A stretch of DNA of 64,000 nucleotides from Cyclobacterium marinum DSM 745 (GCF_000222485.1 NC_015914.1:310001-374000); one strand, 5' to 3'; counted from the stretch's first letter, positions 33,685 through 43,735 are shown. Program-made: numbers and translations. Notes: generated by a model not told the origin, from the sequence alone.

Positions 33685-35283
33685 TCAATGAACATTCCCC
33701 ATTAATCGCCGGATAGGTTTAGCAATTAGCATAAGCACCAAACCAGCCCCCACAACGGTATAAACTATCAAGAGGTATTGGTCAGGCATCTTGGATAATG
33801 CTTCGGCTGTTCCCCCGCTGGCTCCACCGGCTATTCTCCCGGCAATTAGGCTACCCATAGCGATGGATAAAAACCACATTCCCATCATTTGTCCAACAAA
33901 TTTCTTAGGGGCTAATTTTGTGGTTAAACTTAAACCCACAGGACTAAGGCTTAATTCTCCAAAAGTATGGAACAGGTAGGTGATTACCAACCAAGTCGGT
34001 GCTGCCAAATCACCAGAGGCAGCAATTTTGGCTGCGAAATACATTACCAAAAAACCAATTCCTAATAGTACCAGGCCAAAGGCAAACTTAAGAGGAGAGC
34101 TTGGCTCCAGATTCTTTTTAGCCAGCATTACCCACATGGCTCCAAAGAAAGGTGCAAACAGAATAATAAAGATACTATTGATAGATTGAAAATATCCTGC
34201 AGGGATCTCCCATCCCATGACCACCCTATCTGTAAACCTTTCGGCAAACAAATTCAAAGATGAGCCAGCTTGTTCAAACCCAGACCAAAAAATAGAAGAA
34301 AATACAAATAAGACCATTACTACACCTACTTTTTTCTTTTCATCACTATTTAAGCCCCCTAAAAACAATACATATAAAAAGAAAAGCAAGGCAACAATGG
34401 CAATCACAGTATTGGAAACCGCAGCTATTGCTGTAGGATCAATAGAAATTATTTCCAGAAAGAAACAGGCAATAATTATGGCAAGCACCACTAGGGAGAG
34501 CCATACTGCATTAATCAATTTACTTCTTTTTCGACTTTCAATTTCATTTTCAGGAAGAGTGAAATCCCCTACACCCCTGAGGTGCTTGCTGGTCAATTTA
34601 TATTGGATCAACCCCATTAGCATCCCAAAACCGGCCAATCCAAAACCTAAATGCCAATCATAAATGGCCAAGGTGCTACATGCAATTGGAGCCAAGAAAG
34701 CGCCCATGTTTATCCCCATATAGAAAATGGAAAACCCGGCATCTCTCTTAGAGCTATTTTCCGGGTACAGTTGTCCCACTATTGAACTAATATTGGGTTT
34801 AAGTAAACCTGTACCTAAAACTATCAAAATTAACCCGAGAAAAAATGAATACAAATCCAGACCTGTCAATTGATCTTTCGGCAAATCGGGAGCACTTGAC
34901 ATGACAGAGAATAAGCCCGGAAGAGCCATGGTAAAGTGTCCTAAGGTAATAATAATCCCGCCATACCATACCGATTTTTTAAGCCCTACAAGTCGATCTG
35001 CTATCCATCCTCCCGGAAGGGCCAAGAGGTATACAAACATAGAATAAAGCCCATAGATCGCCCCAGATGTTTGGTCATCAAAACCTAGTCCTCCTGTGGC
35101 AATTGGAGCCGTCATAAATAAAATTAGTAAAGCCCGCATACCGTAGTAACTGAACCTCTCCCACATTTCAGTAAAGAAAAGGGTCATTAGACCTTTCGGA
35201 TGTCCAAACAGCTGTGCCCCCTCAATTTCAAAATTTTCGTTCGGAGCATTGTGTTTACCTAAAAACTGATCTTCCTTTTTCAA
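33685..35283 (-). CDS. POT/PTR-family proton-coupled peptide transporter
   Basis: 532 residues, about 14 transmembrane helices. The first-helix motif FFTEMWERFSYYGMRALLILFM contains the proton-coupling ExxERFxYYG. 'GGWIADRLVGLKKSVWYGG' and 'LGTGLLKPNISSIVGQLY' are the two PTR signatures. The N-terminal ~25 residues are hydrophilic. It imports di- and tripeptides. Monocistronic, with a shared terminator downstream. Confidence 0.93.
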   Translation of the reverse strand: MKKEDQFLGKHNAPNENFEIEGAQLFGHPKGLMTLFFTEMWERFSYYGMRALLILFMTAPIATGGLGFDDQTSGAIYGLYSMFVYLLALPGGWIADRLVGLKKSVWYGGIIITLGHFTMALPGLFSVMSSAPDLPKDQLTGLDLYSFFLGLILIVLGTGLLKPNISSIVGQLYPENSSKRDAGFSIFYMGINMGAFLAPIACSTLAIYDWHLGFGLAGFGMLMGLIQYKLTSKHLRGVGDFTLPENEIESRKRSKLINAVWLSLVVLAIIIACFFLEIISIDPTAIAAVSNTVIAIVALLFFLYVLFLGGLNSDEKKKVGVVMVLFVFSSIFWSGFEQAGSSLNLFAERFTDRVVMGWEIPAGYFQSINSIFIILFAPFFGAMWVMLAKKNLEPSSPLKFAFGLVLLGIGFLVMYFAAKIAASGDLAAPTWLVITYLFHTFGELSLSPVGLSLTTKLAPKKFVGQMMGMWFLSIAMGSLIAGRIAGGASGGTAEALSKMPDQYLLIVYTVVGAGLVLMLIAKPIRRLMGNVH

Positions 35284-35397
35284 AAGCGAATTATTTAAAA
35301 CGTATTAAAATTTTATTCCTAAATGCCTAAAGGGGCAAAATATTGCATGATACTACCATAAATTCTGTATTATTGCAAAAAAACAAACGATAGCTTC

Positions 35398-35832
35398 ATG
35401 ACAACAGGAGAAATTCATACCGATAAAGGCATAATGAAAGTTGAGTTTTACGATCAAGATGCCCCTAAAGCAGTTGCAAACTTTATTGATTTAGCCAACA
35501 AAGGTTTTTACAATGGGTTAAACTTTCACAGAGTAATTCCAAATTTCATGATCCAAGGCGGTTGCCCTAAAGGTAACGGCACAGGAGGCCCTGGTTACAC
35601 CATTGATTGTGAATTAGATGGTGAATTACAGTACCATGATAAAGGCGTTCTTTCCATGGCCCATGCTGGGAGAAATACCGGAGGATCACAATTTTTCATC
35701 TGTCACAACAGGGAAAACACCCAGCACCTTGATAGAAATCATACTTGTTTCGGAAAGGTGGTTGAAGGACTAGACATTGTGGATCAGATCAAGCAAGGTG
35801 ACAAAATTGTTAAAGTTGTCATCAACGATTAA
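35398..35832 (+). CDS. Cyclophilin-type peptidyl-prolyl isomerase
   Basis: 144 residues, cytoplasmic type without a signal. 'FHRVIPNFMIQGGCPKGNGTGGPGYTI' holds the catalytic Arg, and 'LSMAHAGRNTGGSQFFI' and 'HLDRNHTCFGKVVEGLDIVDQI' complete the site. It catalyses cis-trans isomerisation of prolyl bonds during folding. Ends next to an AT-rich hairpin shared with the convergent nucleoside transporter. Confidence 0.93.
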   Translation: MTTGEIHTDKGIMKVEFYDQDAPKAVANFIDLANKGFYNGLNFHRVIPNFMIQGGCPKGNGTGGPGYTIDCELDGELQYHDKGVLSMAHAGRNTGGSQFFICHNRENTQHLDRNHTCFGKVVEGLDIVDQIKQGDKIVKVVIND

Positions 35833-35850
35833 TTCAATTACCGCTGAAGG

Positions 35851-35870
35851 TTAAAACTTTGAAGTTTTAA
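35851..35870. terminator. AT-rich hairpin, possible bidirectional terminator
   Basis: TTAAAACTT and AAGTTTTAA around TG, between convergent genes and overlapping the transporter stop. Weak because it lacks G-C pairs. Confidence 0.4.
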
Positions 35871-37150
35871 AACAGTGCCCCGGCAATAGTGGCTGTCATC
35901 AGACAGGCAATGGTTGCAGCCAAAAGTGCATGCATGCCTAATTTTGATAAATTCCCCTGTTGTCCGGGCGCTATACTTCCTATCCCTCCCACTTGAATAG
36001 CTATTGAGCTAAAGTTGGAAAAGCCGCAAAGGGCATAAGTAGCAATAACAATTGATTTTGGTGAAAGACTCCCTGCTTCTTTCATTTCGGCCAAGCCTAA
36101 ATAGGCAACGAATTCATTAATCACTGTTTTTTGTCCCAATAGCGAGCCTACCTCAAGGGTATCTTTCCACTCCACTCCTATTATCCAAGCAAAAACCCTA
36201 AACACTTGTCCCAAGAGGTATTCCAGCGAAAAGCCTGAAAATGTTCCATTGGTAGATTTTACCACAAAATTATTTAATCCTAAGAATTCACCTATAATTC
36301 CTGACAACAAGTAATTTAAAGCTGCAATAACAGCAATAAAGGCCAAAAGCATCGCCCCTACATTAAGGGCTAACCGCAGTCCTTCGGATGCTCCTCTGGA
36401 CATTGCATCAATAAGGTTTACATCAGGTACCTGACCACTTATATCCAAATGTTCATCTAATTTTCTCTCTTTCTCTTCAGGAATAATAATTTTAGAGATT
36501 ACAATAGCTGCGGGGGCATTCATTATACTGGCGCCCAATAGATAAGTGGCGAAGCGTGTTTTCTCTACCGGGTCATCCCCACCTAAAAACGCGACATACC
36601 CTGCCAAAACACCTCCAGCAATGGTAGCCATGCCTCCCGTCATCAAACACATTAGTTCTGACCTGGACATTGTGGGAATAAAGGGCTTTACAAGCAATGG
36701 CGCCTCTGTTTGTCCCAAGAATATATTTCCTGCAGCAGATAAACTCTCTGGCCCTGAAAGGCGCATTGTTCGGGCCATCACCCAGGCGATCACAAACACA
36801 ACTTTCTGTAGAACGCCCAAGTAATACAATCCTGCTGATACTGTAGAAAAAAAGATAATTGTTGGCAGAACTTGGAAGGCAAAAATAAAACCAAAGGAGC
36901 TTGTCGCCAAGTCTCCAAATATAAATTGAGCCCCTTGCTCAGAGAAACTAAGAAACTTTACAAAGCCTGCACTAACCTTTGTAAAGATTGATGCCACAAA
37001 AGCAACCTTGGTAATTAGAATACCAAATATAGCTTGTAACAAAATCCCTATCCCTACCAACCGCCAATCAATATTTTTTCTATTTGTGGAAAAAATACTA
37101 GCGAATATCACCAGAACCAAGATCCCTAAAACCCCTCTTATATAGTCCAT
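35867..37150 (-). CDS. NupC/CNT-family nucleoside transporter
   Basis: 427 residues, about 10-11 helices. The motif region 'GNIFLGQTEAPLLVKPFI' and 'SELMCLMTGGMATIAGGVLAGYVAFL' is diagnostic for concentrative nucleoside transporters (substrate and Na+/H+ binding). 'TVINEFVAYLGL' and 'SIVIATYALCGFSNFSSIAIQVGGIG' complete the core. It imports nucleosides. A terminator upstream (37279-37300) separates it from the etf operon. Confidence 0.93.
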   Translation of the reverse strand: MDYIRGVLGILVLVIFASIFSTNRKNIDWRLVGIGILLQAIFGILITKVAFVASIFTKVSAGFVKFLSFSEQGAQFIFGDLATSSFGFIFAFQVLPTIIFFSTVSAGLYYLGVLQKVVFVIAWVMARTMRLSGPESLSAAGNIFLGQTEAPLLVKPFIPTMSRSELMCLMTGGMATIAGGVLAGYVAFLGGDDPVEKTRFATYLLGASIMNAPAAIVISKIIIPEEKERKLDEHLDISGQVPDVNLIDAMSRGASEGLRLALNVGAMLLAFIAVIAALNYLLSGIIGEFLGLNNFVVKSTNGTFSGFSLEYLLGQVFRVFAWIIGVEWKDTLEVGSLLGQKTVINEFVAYLGLAEMKEAGSLSPKSIVIATYALCGFSNFSSIAIQVGGIGSIAPGQQGNLSKLGMHALLAATIACLMTATIAGALF

Positions 37151-37278
37151 TAAAACATATTTTTATTAAATCTTAGGTTTTTTGAACGCATCAAAGGTAA
37201 ATCCCGATGGAAGCGCGATGGTTTTCTGGTTATTGTTTCTCTTTTATTTTCATCCTTTCAAGCAAAGGTTATTAATAG

Positions 37279-37300
37279 AAAAAAGCTGCCAGAAGGCAGC
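37279..37300 (-). terminator. Terminator of the etfBA-DUF151 operon
   Basis: On the minus strand, GCTGCC-TTCT-GGCAGC is followed by TTTTTT, right after the DUF151 stop. Confidence 0.85.
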
Positions 37301-37321
37301 CATTAGTCAGCATAGAGCTCG

Positions 37322-37936
37322 TTAATTTCTTCTATTAATCTCATCCCTTAAGCGTGCAGCTTTTTCATAATCTTCGTTGCCAATGGCTTTTTCAAGCATC
37401 TGATTGAGTTTGTCCAGGCTAAAATCCTTGAGTGATGCTTCCTGTGACTTTCCCTTTCCTGTAGATTCCCTCTTACCTGTTTTAGAAATTCCGGAAGCTT
37501 CTTGCTCACGCTTTTCATCTTCTTCGGTAAATTCAATAGCAGCTTCAGACATTACAGCATTTGTACAATAAATTGGAGCATCAAACCTGACAGCAATGGC
37601 AATTGCATCAGAAGGTCTGGCATCAATCTCTACTTTCTTATAGGAACTTTGACACATGACCTTGGCATAGAAGACTCCTTCCCGCATATCTGATATCAAT
37701 ATATGATCGATTGTAAATTGAAAATTGGAGGAAAAGGCCTTGAACAAATCATGTGTCATAGGCCTGTTTGGAATAATTTTTTCTATTTCAATAGCAATAG
37801 CTTGGGCTTCAAACATACCTATGACAATGGGTAACTTCCGTTTTCCCTCAGATTCCCCCAAAACTAAGGTAAAAGAACCAGACTGTGTACTATTGGAGGA
37901 TAACCCCAAAATTTCTAACTCAACTGTATTGTCCAC
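37322..37936 (-). CDS. Bifunctional-nuclease-type DUF151 protein with UVR motif
   Basis: 204 residues. The DUF151 domain (about 1-140) contains 'RKLPIVIGMFEAQAIAIEIEKI' and 'IDARPSDAIAIAVRFDAPIY'. A linker of low complexity follows, then a C-terminal UVR motif (LNQMLEKAIGNEDYEKAARLRDEINRR). DUF151 proteins show DNase/RNase activity in some bacteria and plants. It lies 6 bp after etfA, so it is the third gene of that operon; the link to electron transfer is unexplained. Confidence 0.85.
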   Translation of the reverse strand: MDNTVELEILGLSSNSTQSGSFTLVLGESEGKRKLPIVIGMFEAQAIAIEIEKIIPNRPMTHDLFKAFSSNFQFTIDHILISDMREGVFYAKVMCQSSYKKVEIDARPSDAIAIAVRFDAPIYCTNAVMSEAAIEFTEEDEKREQEASGISKTGKRESTGKGKSQEASLKDFSLDKLNQMLEKAIGNEDYEKAARLRDEINRRN

Positions 37937-37942
37937 GTTTAA

Positions 37943-38908
37943 TTATTTTAATGCCTTAATTGCTTGTGTCAATTTAGGTACCACATCAAAAGCATCTCCT
38001 ACGATCCCGTAATCTGCGGCCTTGAAGAAAGGAGCATCCGGGTCACTGTTAATGACTACAATATACTTCGAAGCATTAACTCCTGCAAGGTGCTGGATCG
38101 CTCCCGATATGGCAACGGCAACATACAAGGTCGGTGCAACTTTAACACCAGTTTGACCTACGTGTTCATGATGGGGGCGCCAACCTAAATCCGAAACTGG
38201 TTTAGAACATCCTTTCGCTGCATTCAAGCTTTCGGCAAGTTCTTCAATCATGTTCCAGTTTTCCGGGCCTTTAAGCCCTCTTCCACCGGAAACAACTATA
38301 TCTGCTTCCGGTAGCAATATTTCTCCCTCAGCTTTTTCTGCACCTATTATTTTCGCAACAAAATTCTCTTCTGATATGGTTAAATCCAAAGATTCAACCT
38401 TCACTTCACCACCATCAGTCTTAATGGGATGAATATTTTTCTTTACAGCAAGAATTTTCTTTTCTGTGTCAATCGATGTGTCTGCAAAAGCTTTGCCTGT
38501 AAAAATACTTCTTTTTACCACAAAACCATCAGACAGATCCGGTAATCCTACCACGTTGGAGACAAGTCCTGCCTCTAGTTTTACCGCTAACCTAGCTGCT
38601 ACAGCATCTCCAAGTGATGATTTAGCCAAGATAAGTGTTGAGGCCTCCACTTTTTCAAAAACCTGGGCAATGGCATCTGCATGAGCTAATATAACTCCTT
38701 GGTCCAGCCTCTCATCACCAATATGGAAAATGGCATTGGCACCGGCAGCTCCTACTTTATTCCATTCTTCTGCTGCTATAGATCCTAGACCTAAAACATT
38801 GACTTCCCCACCTTGTAATTCTGAAAGTCCTGCTGCATATGACACTGCCTCCAGAGAAGAACCTTTTATTTTACCCTGATCTTGTTCTATATATACTAAT
38901 ATCGACAT
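37943..38908 (-). CDS. etfA: Electron transfer flavoprotein alpha subunit
   Basis: 321 residues. The C-terminal FAD domain holds '[88 protein letters not shown]' features in order (here split: GGRGLKG, GQTG, [12 protein letters not shown], NSDPDAP). With EtfB it carries electrons from acyl-CoA dehydrogenases to ETF-quinone oxidoreductase. 11 bp after etfB. Confidence 0.94.
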   Translation of the reverse strand: MSILVYIEQDQGKIKGSSLEAVSYAAGLSELQGGEVNVLGLGSIAAEEWNKVGAAGANAIFHIGDERLDQGVILAHADAIAQVFEKVEASTLILAKSSLGDAVAARLAVKLEAGLVSNVVGLPDLSDGFVVKRSIFTGKAFADTSIDTEKKILAVKKNIHPIKTDGGEVKVESLDLTISEENFVAKIIGAEKAEGEILLPEADIVVSGGRGLKGPENWNMIEELAESLNAAKGCSKPVSDLGWRPHHEHVGQTGVKVAPTLYVAVAISGAIQHLAGVNASKYIVVINSDPDAPFFKAADYGIVGDAFDVVPKLTQAIKALK

Positions 38909-38919
38909 GCTCGTTTTAT

Positions 38920-39651
38920 TTAAAGAATTTTGGCATCATTTTTCAATAAATCAACCAGTTGATCTACATTATCAACCAGCTTGACTGCTCCTTTGGCAGG
39001 AGGCATTTCATAGGAATTGACTGCGGTCCTTTCAGCTTCTTCAGCAGGTTCAATCACTGAAAGTGGTTTAGTCCTTGCAGACATTATCCCACGCATATTG
39101 GGGATTTTCCATTCTGCAATAGGTTCTTGACACCCGGCAATAAAAGGCAAGTCTACCTCAATAAATTCCTTTCCTCCTTCTATTTCTCTGGACAGTTTTC
39201 CTTTGCCACCCTCAATCTCCAATTTCATTACGGGAGACATAGAAGGCATGCCTAATAACTCCCCAACCATACCATGAACCATACCACCATTAAAATCAAT
39301 AGATTCCCTTCCCATAAGGATTAAATCAAAGGCATTTTCTTTTGCATAATTAGCAATTTGCTTGGCCACAAAAAAGGCATCTTTAGGGGCTGCATTAATC
39401 CTAACAGCTTCATCCGCACCTATGGCCAAAGCCTTTCTAAGTGTGGGTTCGGTTTCAGCTTCCCCTACATTAAGGACAGTAATGTTCCCACTTGTTTCTG
39501 CTTTTAACTCTACAGCCCTAGCCAAAGCGTAGTCATCGTAAGGTCCTATTATGAATTGAACGCCTTTTTTATCTAACTGGGTATTATTATCAATAAATTG
39601 AATCTTTGAAGTGGTATCAGGTACATGCGTGATACAAACCAATATTTTCAT
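38920..39651 (-). CDS. etfB: Electron transfer flavoprotein beta subunit
   Basis: 243 residues, 'MKILVCITHVPDTTSKI' at the start, AMP-binding 'ILMGRESIDFNGGMVHGMVGELLGMPSMSPV', and the family signature region near 'VEVDLPFIAGCQEP IAEWKIPNMRGIMSARTKPL'. First gene of the etfB-etfA-DUF151 operon, divergent from the TPR gene across 52 bp. Supports fatty-acid or amino-acid oxidation. Confidence 0.94.
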   Translation of the reverse strand: MKILVCITHVPDTTSKIQFIDNNTQLDKKGVQFIIGPYDDYALARAVELKAETSGNITVLNVGEAETEPTLRKALAIGADEAVRINAAPKDAFFVAKQIANYAKENAFDLILMGRESIDFNGGMVHGMVGELLGMPSMSPVMKLEIEGGKGKLSREIEGGKEFIEVDLPFIAGCQEPIAEWKIPNMRGIMSARTKPLSVIEPAEEAERTAVNSYEMPPAKGAVKLVDNVDQLVDLLKNDAKIL

Positions 39652-39703
39652 GTATTTTTATTTAAATTTGTCATTAAAATAAACAACTAAGCAAATTAAT
39701 TCC

Positions 39704-40036
39704 ATGAGCATGAAACATTTAGACAGGGTAAAAGAACTCCTGAATTATATTGAAAAAGAACCCGAAAATCCTTTCAACCTATATGCTTTGGCTTTGGAAT
39801 ACCAATATCAAGACAAAGAAAAGGCTTCTTTTTATTTTAACAAACTATTAACAGAACATAAAGACTATCTGGCCACTTATTATCATGCGGCCTTGTTTTT
39901 TGCAAACGAGGAAAAATTGCAAAAAGCCGATAAAATCTTTTCTGATGGCATCGAATTAGCAAAAGCACAAAACAACTTACATGCTAAAAAAGAATTGGAA
40001 AATGCCTATCTAAACTTCCAGTTTGAAAACGATTAG
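39704..40036 (+). CDS. Small TPR-like protein
   Basis: 110 residues, entirely helical. Tetratricopeptide-like repeats are visible: 'PFNLYALALEYQYQDKEKASFYFNKLLTEHKDYLATYYHAALFFANEEKLQKADKIFSDGIELAKA'-type pairs of helices with the A-LG-Y-A-F-A-A-P spacing. It lacks a signal, so it is cytoplasmic. Likely a protein-binding adaptor. Its stop overlaps the dnaB stop by 4 bp. Confidence 0.8.
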   Translation: MSMKHLDRVKELLNYIEKEPENPFNLYALALEYQYQDKEKASFYFNKLLTEHKDYLATYYHAALFFANEEKLQKADKIFSDGIELAKAQNNLHAKKELENAYLNFQFEND

Positions 40037-41619
40037 AATGGTGCCGGTTCATTCCCTCCAGGAAAAGGATTTTCTCCACCTGAATCACCATTGGCTTTAC
40101 TGCCCATTCGAACCATTCCTTCATCATCAAACCCTTTACCTCCAGCACCACTAGGAAAGCGACTCCCATAAAGAGCTTCTTGGGGCTGCTGTTGGTAAGG
40201 AACATTCATTTCCAAATCAGTAAATTTAGTATACTTACCAATAAACCTCAATTTAACATTTTCCAGAGAACCATTTCTATGTTTGGCGATTATAACCTCC
40301 CCTACACCAGCTGTATTGTTACCATCCTCATCCTCTGTGATACCATAATATTCTGGACGATACAAAAACATAACAATATCTGCATCTTGTTCAATCGCAC
40401 CGGACTCCCTTAAATCTGATAGCTGAGGTCTTTTATCTCCCCCCCTTGTTTCTACAGCCCTGGATAACTGAGAAAGTGCAATGACAGGAACACTTAATTC
40501 TTTGGCAATTTTCTTTAATGCCCTAGAAATACTTGAAATCTCCTGCTCACGGTTTCCTCCATTCCCTCCTTTACTATCTCCCGACATTAACTGAAGGTAA
40601 TCGATCACAATTAATTGTACGTCATTTTGAGCTTTTAGCCTACGGCATTTTGCCCTTAATTCAAGAATGGATAAAGCGGGAGTATCATCCACAAACAATG
40701 GTGCGGAAGTTAATTTACCTGTTTTATGGATTAATTGCTGCCATTCATAATCAGCTAGGTTTCCCTTTTTTATTTTTTCAGAATCCAACTCTGCCTCAGA
40801 ACTGATCAAACGATTGACTAACTGAATGGAGGACATCTCCAGAGAGAATATTGCTACAGGCCTGTCATGATCTACAGCAGCATTCCGCAAAACTGAAAGC
40901 ACAAAGGCTGTTTTACCCATAGCAGGTCTCGCTGCAATGATAACCAAATCAGATTTTTGCCATCCTGAGGTAACCCTATCCAAGGCCGTAAAACCGGAAG
41001 GTACCCCTGTGAGACCATCCTTTTGACCTTTCTTACCTTCTAGTTCCGTTATGGCTTCTCGCATAATTGAACGCATGTCCACATAATTCTTTTTGATATT
41101 GTTCTCAGAAATTTCAAAAAGAGACTGCTCCATCTTGTCCAGTAATTCGAAAACATCTGTAGTATCTTCAAATGCTTCTTTCTGTATCTCAGAGGAAATC
41201 TTTATCATATCACGTTTCATTGCCTGCTCAGTAATAATACGTGCATGGTATTCGATATTTGAGGCAGATGAAACCTTTGAAGTAAGCTCAGTGATAAAAA
41301 TAACTCCCCCGGCCAATTCCAAGCTTCCATTTTTCCTGAGTTGATTTACCACAGTCAATAGATCTATGGGCTCTCCGGCGTTAAACAAATCAAGGATTGC
41401 TTCATAAATCAAACCATGCGCATCCTTATAAAAACTACCTGGAGAAAGTATATCTACTACAGCAGTCAATGCATCTTTTTCCAACATCAGCGCGCCCAAA
41501 ACAGCTTCTTCCATATCAATGGCCTGAGGTGGTAACTTCCCTAAGGCTGATAAGGATTCATTTGGCCGCCTCCTTGTATTTACCTTACGTTCTTTTCTAT
41601 CGCTGTTGTTGTCTGACAT
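40033..41619 (-). CDS. dnaB: Replicative DNA helicase
   Basis: 528 residues. N-terminal primase-interacting domain (DMEEAVLGALMLEKDAL), then RecA-like ATPase with Walker A ARPAMGKTAF, Walker B LIVIDYLQLM, 'LSQLSRAVETRGGDKRPQLSDLRESGAIEQDADIVMFL' (arginine finger and sensor parts). The C-terminus carries a Gly-rich tail (FPSGAGGKGFDDEG). It unwinds DNA at the fork as a hexamer. No intein. Confidence 0.96.
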   Translation of the reverse strand: MSDNNSDRKERKVNTRRRPNESLSALGKLPPQAIDMEEAVLGALMLEKDALTAVVDILSPGSFYKDAHGLIYEAILDLFNAGEPIDLLTVVNQLRKNGSLELAGGVIFITELTSKVSSASNIEYHARIITEQAMKRDMIKISSEIQKEAFEDTTDVFELLDKMEQSLFEISENNIKKNYVDMRSIMREAITELEGKKGQKDGLTGVPSGFTALDRVTSGWQKSDLVIIAARPAMGKTAFVLSVLRNAAVDHDRPVAIFSLEMSSIQLVNRLISSEAELDSEKIKKGNLADYEWQQLIHKTGKLTSAPLFVDDTPALSILELRAKCRRLKAQNDVQLIVIDYLQLMSGDSKGGNGGNREQEISSISRALKKIAKELSVPVIALSQLSRAVETRGGDKRPQLSDLRESGAIEQDADIVMFLYRPEYYGITEDEDGNNTAGVGEVIIAKHRNGSLENVKLRFIGKYTKFTDLEMNVPYQQQPQEALYGSRFPSGAGGKGFDDEGMVRMGSKANGDSGGENPFPGGNEPAPF

Positions 41620-42257
41620 AATAACAAAAGTACCCTATTAAAGTCAAAGATTTTAAACAATTTATACACTATCTTATCCACATTCGGCTAACAGCAACTT
41701 AAACAATCAATTATAAAGCCACGATAATTATTGGGAAAACAAAAACCGTCTAGCTTCACAGCTAAAAGTTACGATAGTCCTAAGAGAAAGAGAAAACATT
41801 AATTTTATTATAAGCAAAAAAGTTCCCTTTTTCCAATTACCATCTGATAAGCAAATATTTCACCTAATGTCGTAAATTATAAATCATCTAGAAGCTAAAC
41901 CCTCTGTTTATAAAATTCGAAAGCTTAATTTAAGGATTTGTACCCAACCAAAAGGTGCTTTTTTCGTTGGTTTAAACAGATTAAAACGAAATTTTGGATT
42001 AGTTAAGGGGAAATAAGGGCAATACTTTTCAAAGTATTTTAGGAAACCCCTACAATTTTATAAGGATAAGGCCTAGGTAATCAAGCTATTTCACTTAGGT
42101 TAAATCCGAATTTAGCAAAGGAAAATCACTATATTTGCATTAAAATTACCCAGGAAAGTTTCACCTATAACAACACAAATCATCCACTGCTTCAGCAGCG
42201 GCTTTCCTTAACATTTTTAATAACAATTAATTTTTCATAATACTAAAAAATAAAGAA
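41620..42257. other. AT-rich intergenic region with leader hairpin
   Basis: 638 bp without a gene. TATATTTG at 42130-42137 is a -7-like match. Downstream, AGGAAAG (42152-42158) can pair with CTTTCCT (42202-42208) around a nested CTGCT-TC-AGCAG hairpin (42187-42198), giving a structured leader before the exonuclease gene. Confidence 0.4.
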
Positions 42258-43061
42258 ATGGATTTGAACATCAAAACGCCCATTGCATTTTTTGACCTTG
42301 AGGCCACAGGAATTAATATCTCTACTGATAGAATTGTTGAAATTTCAATACTAAAAATTTTTCCTGATTCAAGCCAAGAACTAAAAACGCTAAAAATTAA
42401 CCCCACCGTTCCTATCCCTATAGAAACCTCATTAATTCATGGCATATATGATAAGGATGTGGAAGATGCACCTACTTTTAAAGACGTGGCAAAGGAATTG
42501 TTTCGTTTTTTTGAAGGCGCTGATTTGGCAGGTTTCAATGTCCTCAAGTACGATATCCCCCTATTGGTTGAAGAATTCCTTAGGGTAGGAATAGATTTTG
42601 ACATTGAAAAAAGAAATTTACTTGATGCCCAAAAGATCTTTTTTATGATGGAAAAAAGAAATTTATCTTCCGCCTATAAATTTTATTGTGGCAAAACCTT
42701 GGAAAATGCCCACAGTGCTGAAGCAGACACCATCGCTACTTATGAGGTTTTTAAGTCCCAAATAGAAAGGTATCAGGGTCAAGAACTTGAAGACCTTCAA
42801 GGTAATAAAATTGGAATAATTGAAAATGATATGAAGAAAATTCATAACATGATCAATGAGAAAATGGTGGATCTTGCAGGAAGGTTCGTGTTTAACGATA
42901 ATGGAGAAGAGTGTTTCAATTTCGGCAAACAAAAAGGTAAGCCCATTGCCCAAGTACTTAAAGAAGAGCCGGGATACTATGATTGGATGATGAAAGGGGA
43001 TTTCCCTCTTGACACCAAAAGAAAACTGACACAAGTAAAATTGAGAGGTTTTAATTTGTAA
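42258..43061 (+). CDS. 3'-5' exonuclease, DnaQ/ExoX type
   Basis: 267 residues. DEDDh motifs: FFDLEATG (ExoI, Asp-Glu), GFNVLKYDIPLL (ExoII) and HSAEADTIAT (ExoIII with His). A C-terminal segment 'FNFGKQKGKPIAQVLKEEPGYYDWMMKGDFPLDTKRKL' is a DUF3820-like module seen in ExoX-type proteins. It degrades or proofreads single-stranded DNA ends. Followed by a strong terminator. Confidence 0.9.
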   Translation: MDLNIKTPIAFFDLEATGINISTDRIVEISILKIFPDSSQELKTLKINPTVPIPIETSLIHGIYDKDVEDAPTFKDVAKELFRFFEGADLAGFNVLKYDIPLLVEEFLRVGIDFDIEKRNLLDAQKIFFMMEKRNLSSAYKFYCGKTLENAHSAEADTIATYEVFKSQIERYQGQELEDLQGNKIGIIENDMKKIHNMINEKMVDLAGRFVFNDNGEECFNFGKQKGKPIAQVLKEEPGYYDWMMKGDFPLDTKRKLTQVKLRGFNL

Positions 43062-43089
43062 ATAGATAATGATGTGAAAACATAATGAA

Positions 43090-43130
43090 AAAACCATTCC
43101 TCCAAATTCTTGATTTTGGAGGAATGGTAA
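43090..43130 (+). terminator. Intrinsic terminator
   Basis: CCATTCCTCCAAA (43094-43106) pairs with TTTGGAGGAATGG (43115-43127), followed by a T-poor AT stretch (TAATTTAAA). Strong stem, weak T run. Confidence 0.65.
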
Positions 43131-43225
43131 TTTAAATACCCTTACTCTGTCCATTTCCAAATCAAGCTGTTTTGGGTTCAAGTAAGAAAACCATCGATAC
43201 TACTGCCTCATTCATTATACCTAAG

Positions 43226-43726
43226 ATGATCAGTATTCAAAAAGCGACCGTAAAAGACATTCCTCAGATTCAAAACATTGCAAGGAGCACTTGGCCTATT
43301 GCATTTAAAAATATTTTAAGCTCAAACCAATTGGAATACATGTTAGAGCTTATGTACGCAACAGATACACTCCACACACAAATTGCAGGAAAAGAAATTG
43401 TTTTTTGGTTGGCCATGCTCAATGACTCGATTTCAGGATTTATGGCCTTTGAGCCCGATTTGAAACTAAGAGATAAGATAAAAATCCACAAATTATACAT
43501 AGACCCTACTGCTCAAGGCAAAGGAATAGGCCGCATTTTTCTAAAAAAACTGGAAGAATATGGACGTTCAAACTCTTTTGAAAAACTGACATTAAACGTC
43601 AACAAATACAATCATTCTGCGATTAAATTCTATACCAAACAAGGTTTCAAAAAAATCGAAGATGTTATTATTCCAATTGGGAAAGGGTATGTAATGGACG
43701 ATTATGTATTTACGAAAAATATTTAA
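43226..43726 (+). CDS. GNAT-family N-acetyltransferase
   Basis: 166 residues from the ATG at 43226; the TTG at 43172 adds a non-family leader and is rejected. 'IHKLYIDPTAQGKGIGRIFLKKLEEYGRS' is the acetyl-CoA-binding motif A (Q/RxxGxG/A), and 'NKYNHSAIKFYTKQGFKKIED' is motif B. The acceptor is unknown. Its stop lies 9 bp from the stop of the convergent receiver-PAS gene. Confidence 0.88.
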   Translation: MISIQKATVKDIPQIQNIARSTWPIAFKNILSSNQLEYMLELMYATDTLHTQIAGKEIVFWLAMLNDSISGFMAFEPDLKLRDKIKIHKLYIDPTAQGKGIGRIFLKKLEEYGRSNSFEKLTLNVNKYNHSAIKFYTKQGFKKIEDVIIPIGKGYVMDDYVFTKNI

Positions 43727-43735
43727 AAGGAAAAA

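Noticed and set aside
43172..43225. TTG start for the GNAT protein
   Set aside because: Would add 18 residues before the normal GNAT N-terminus; the ATG at 43226 is preferred.
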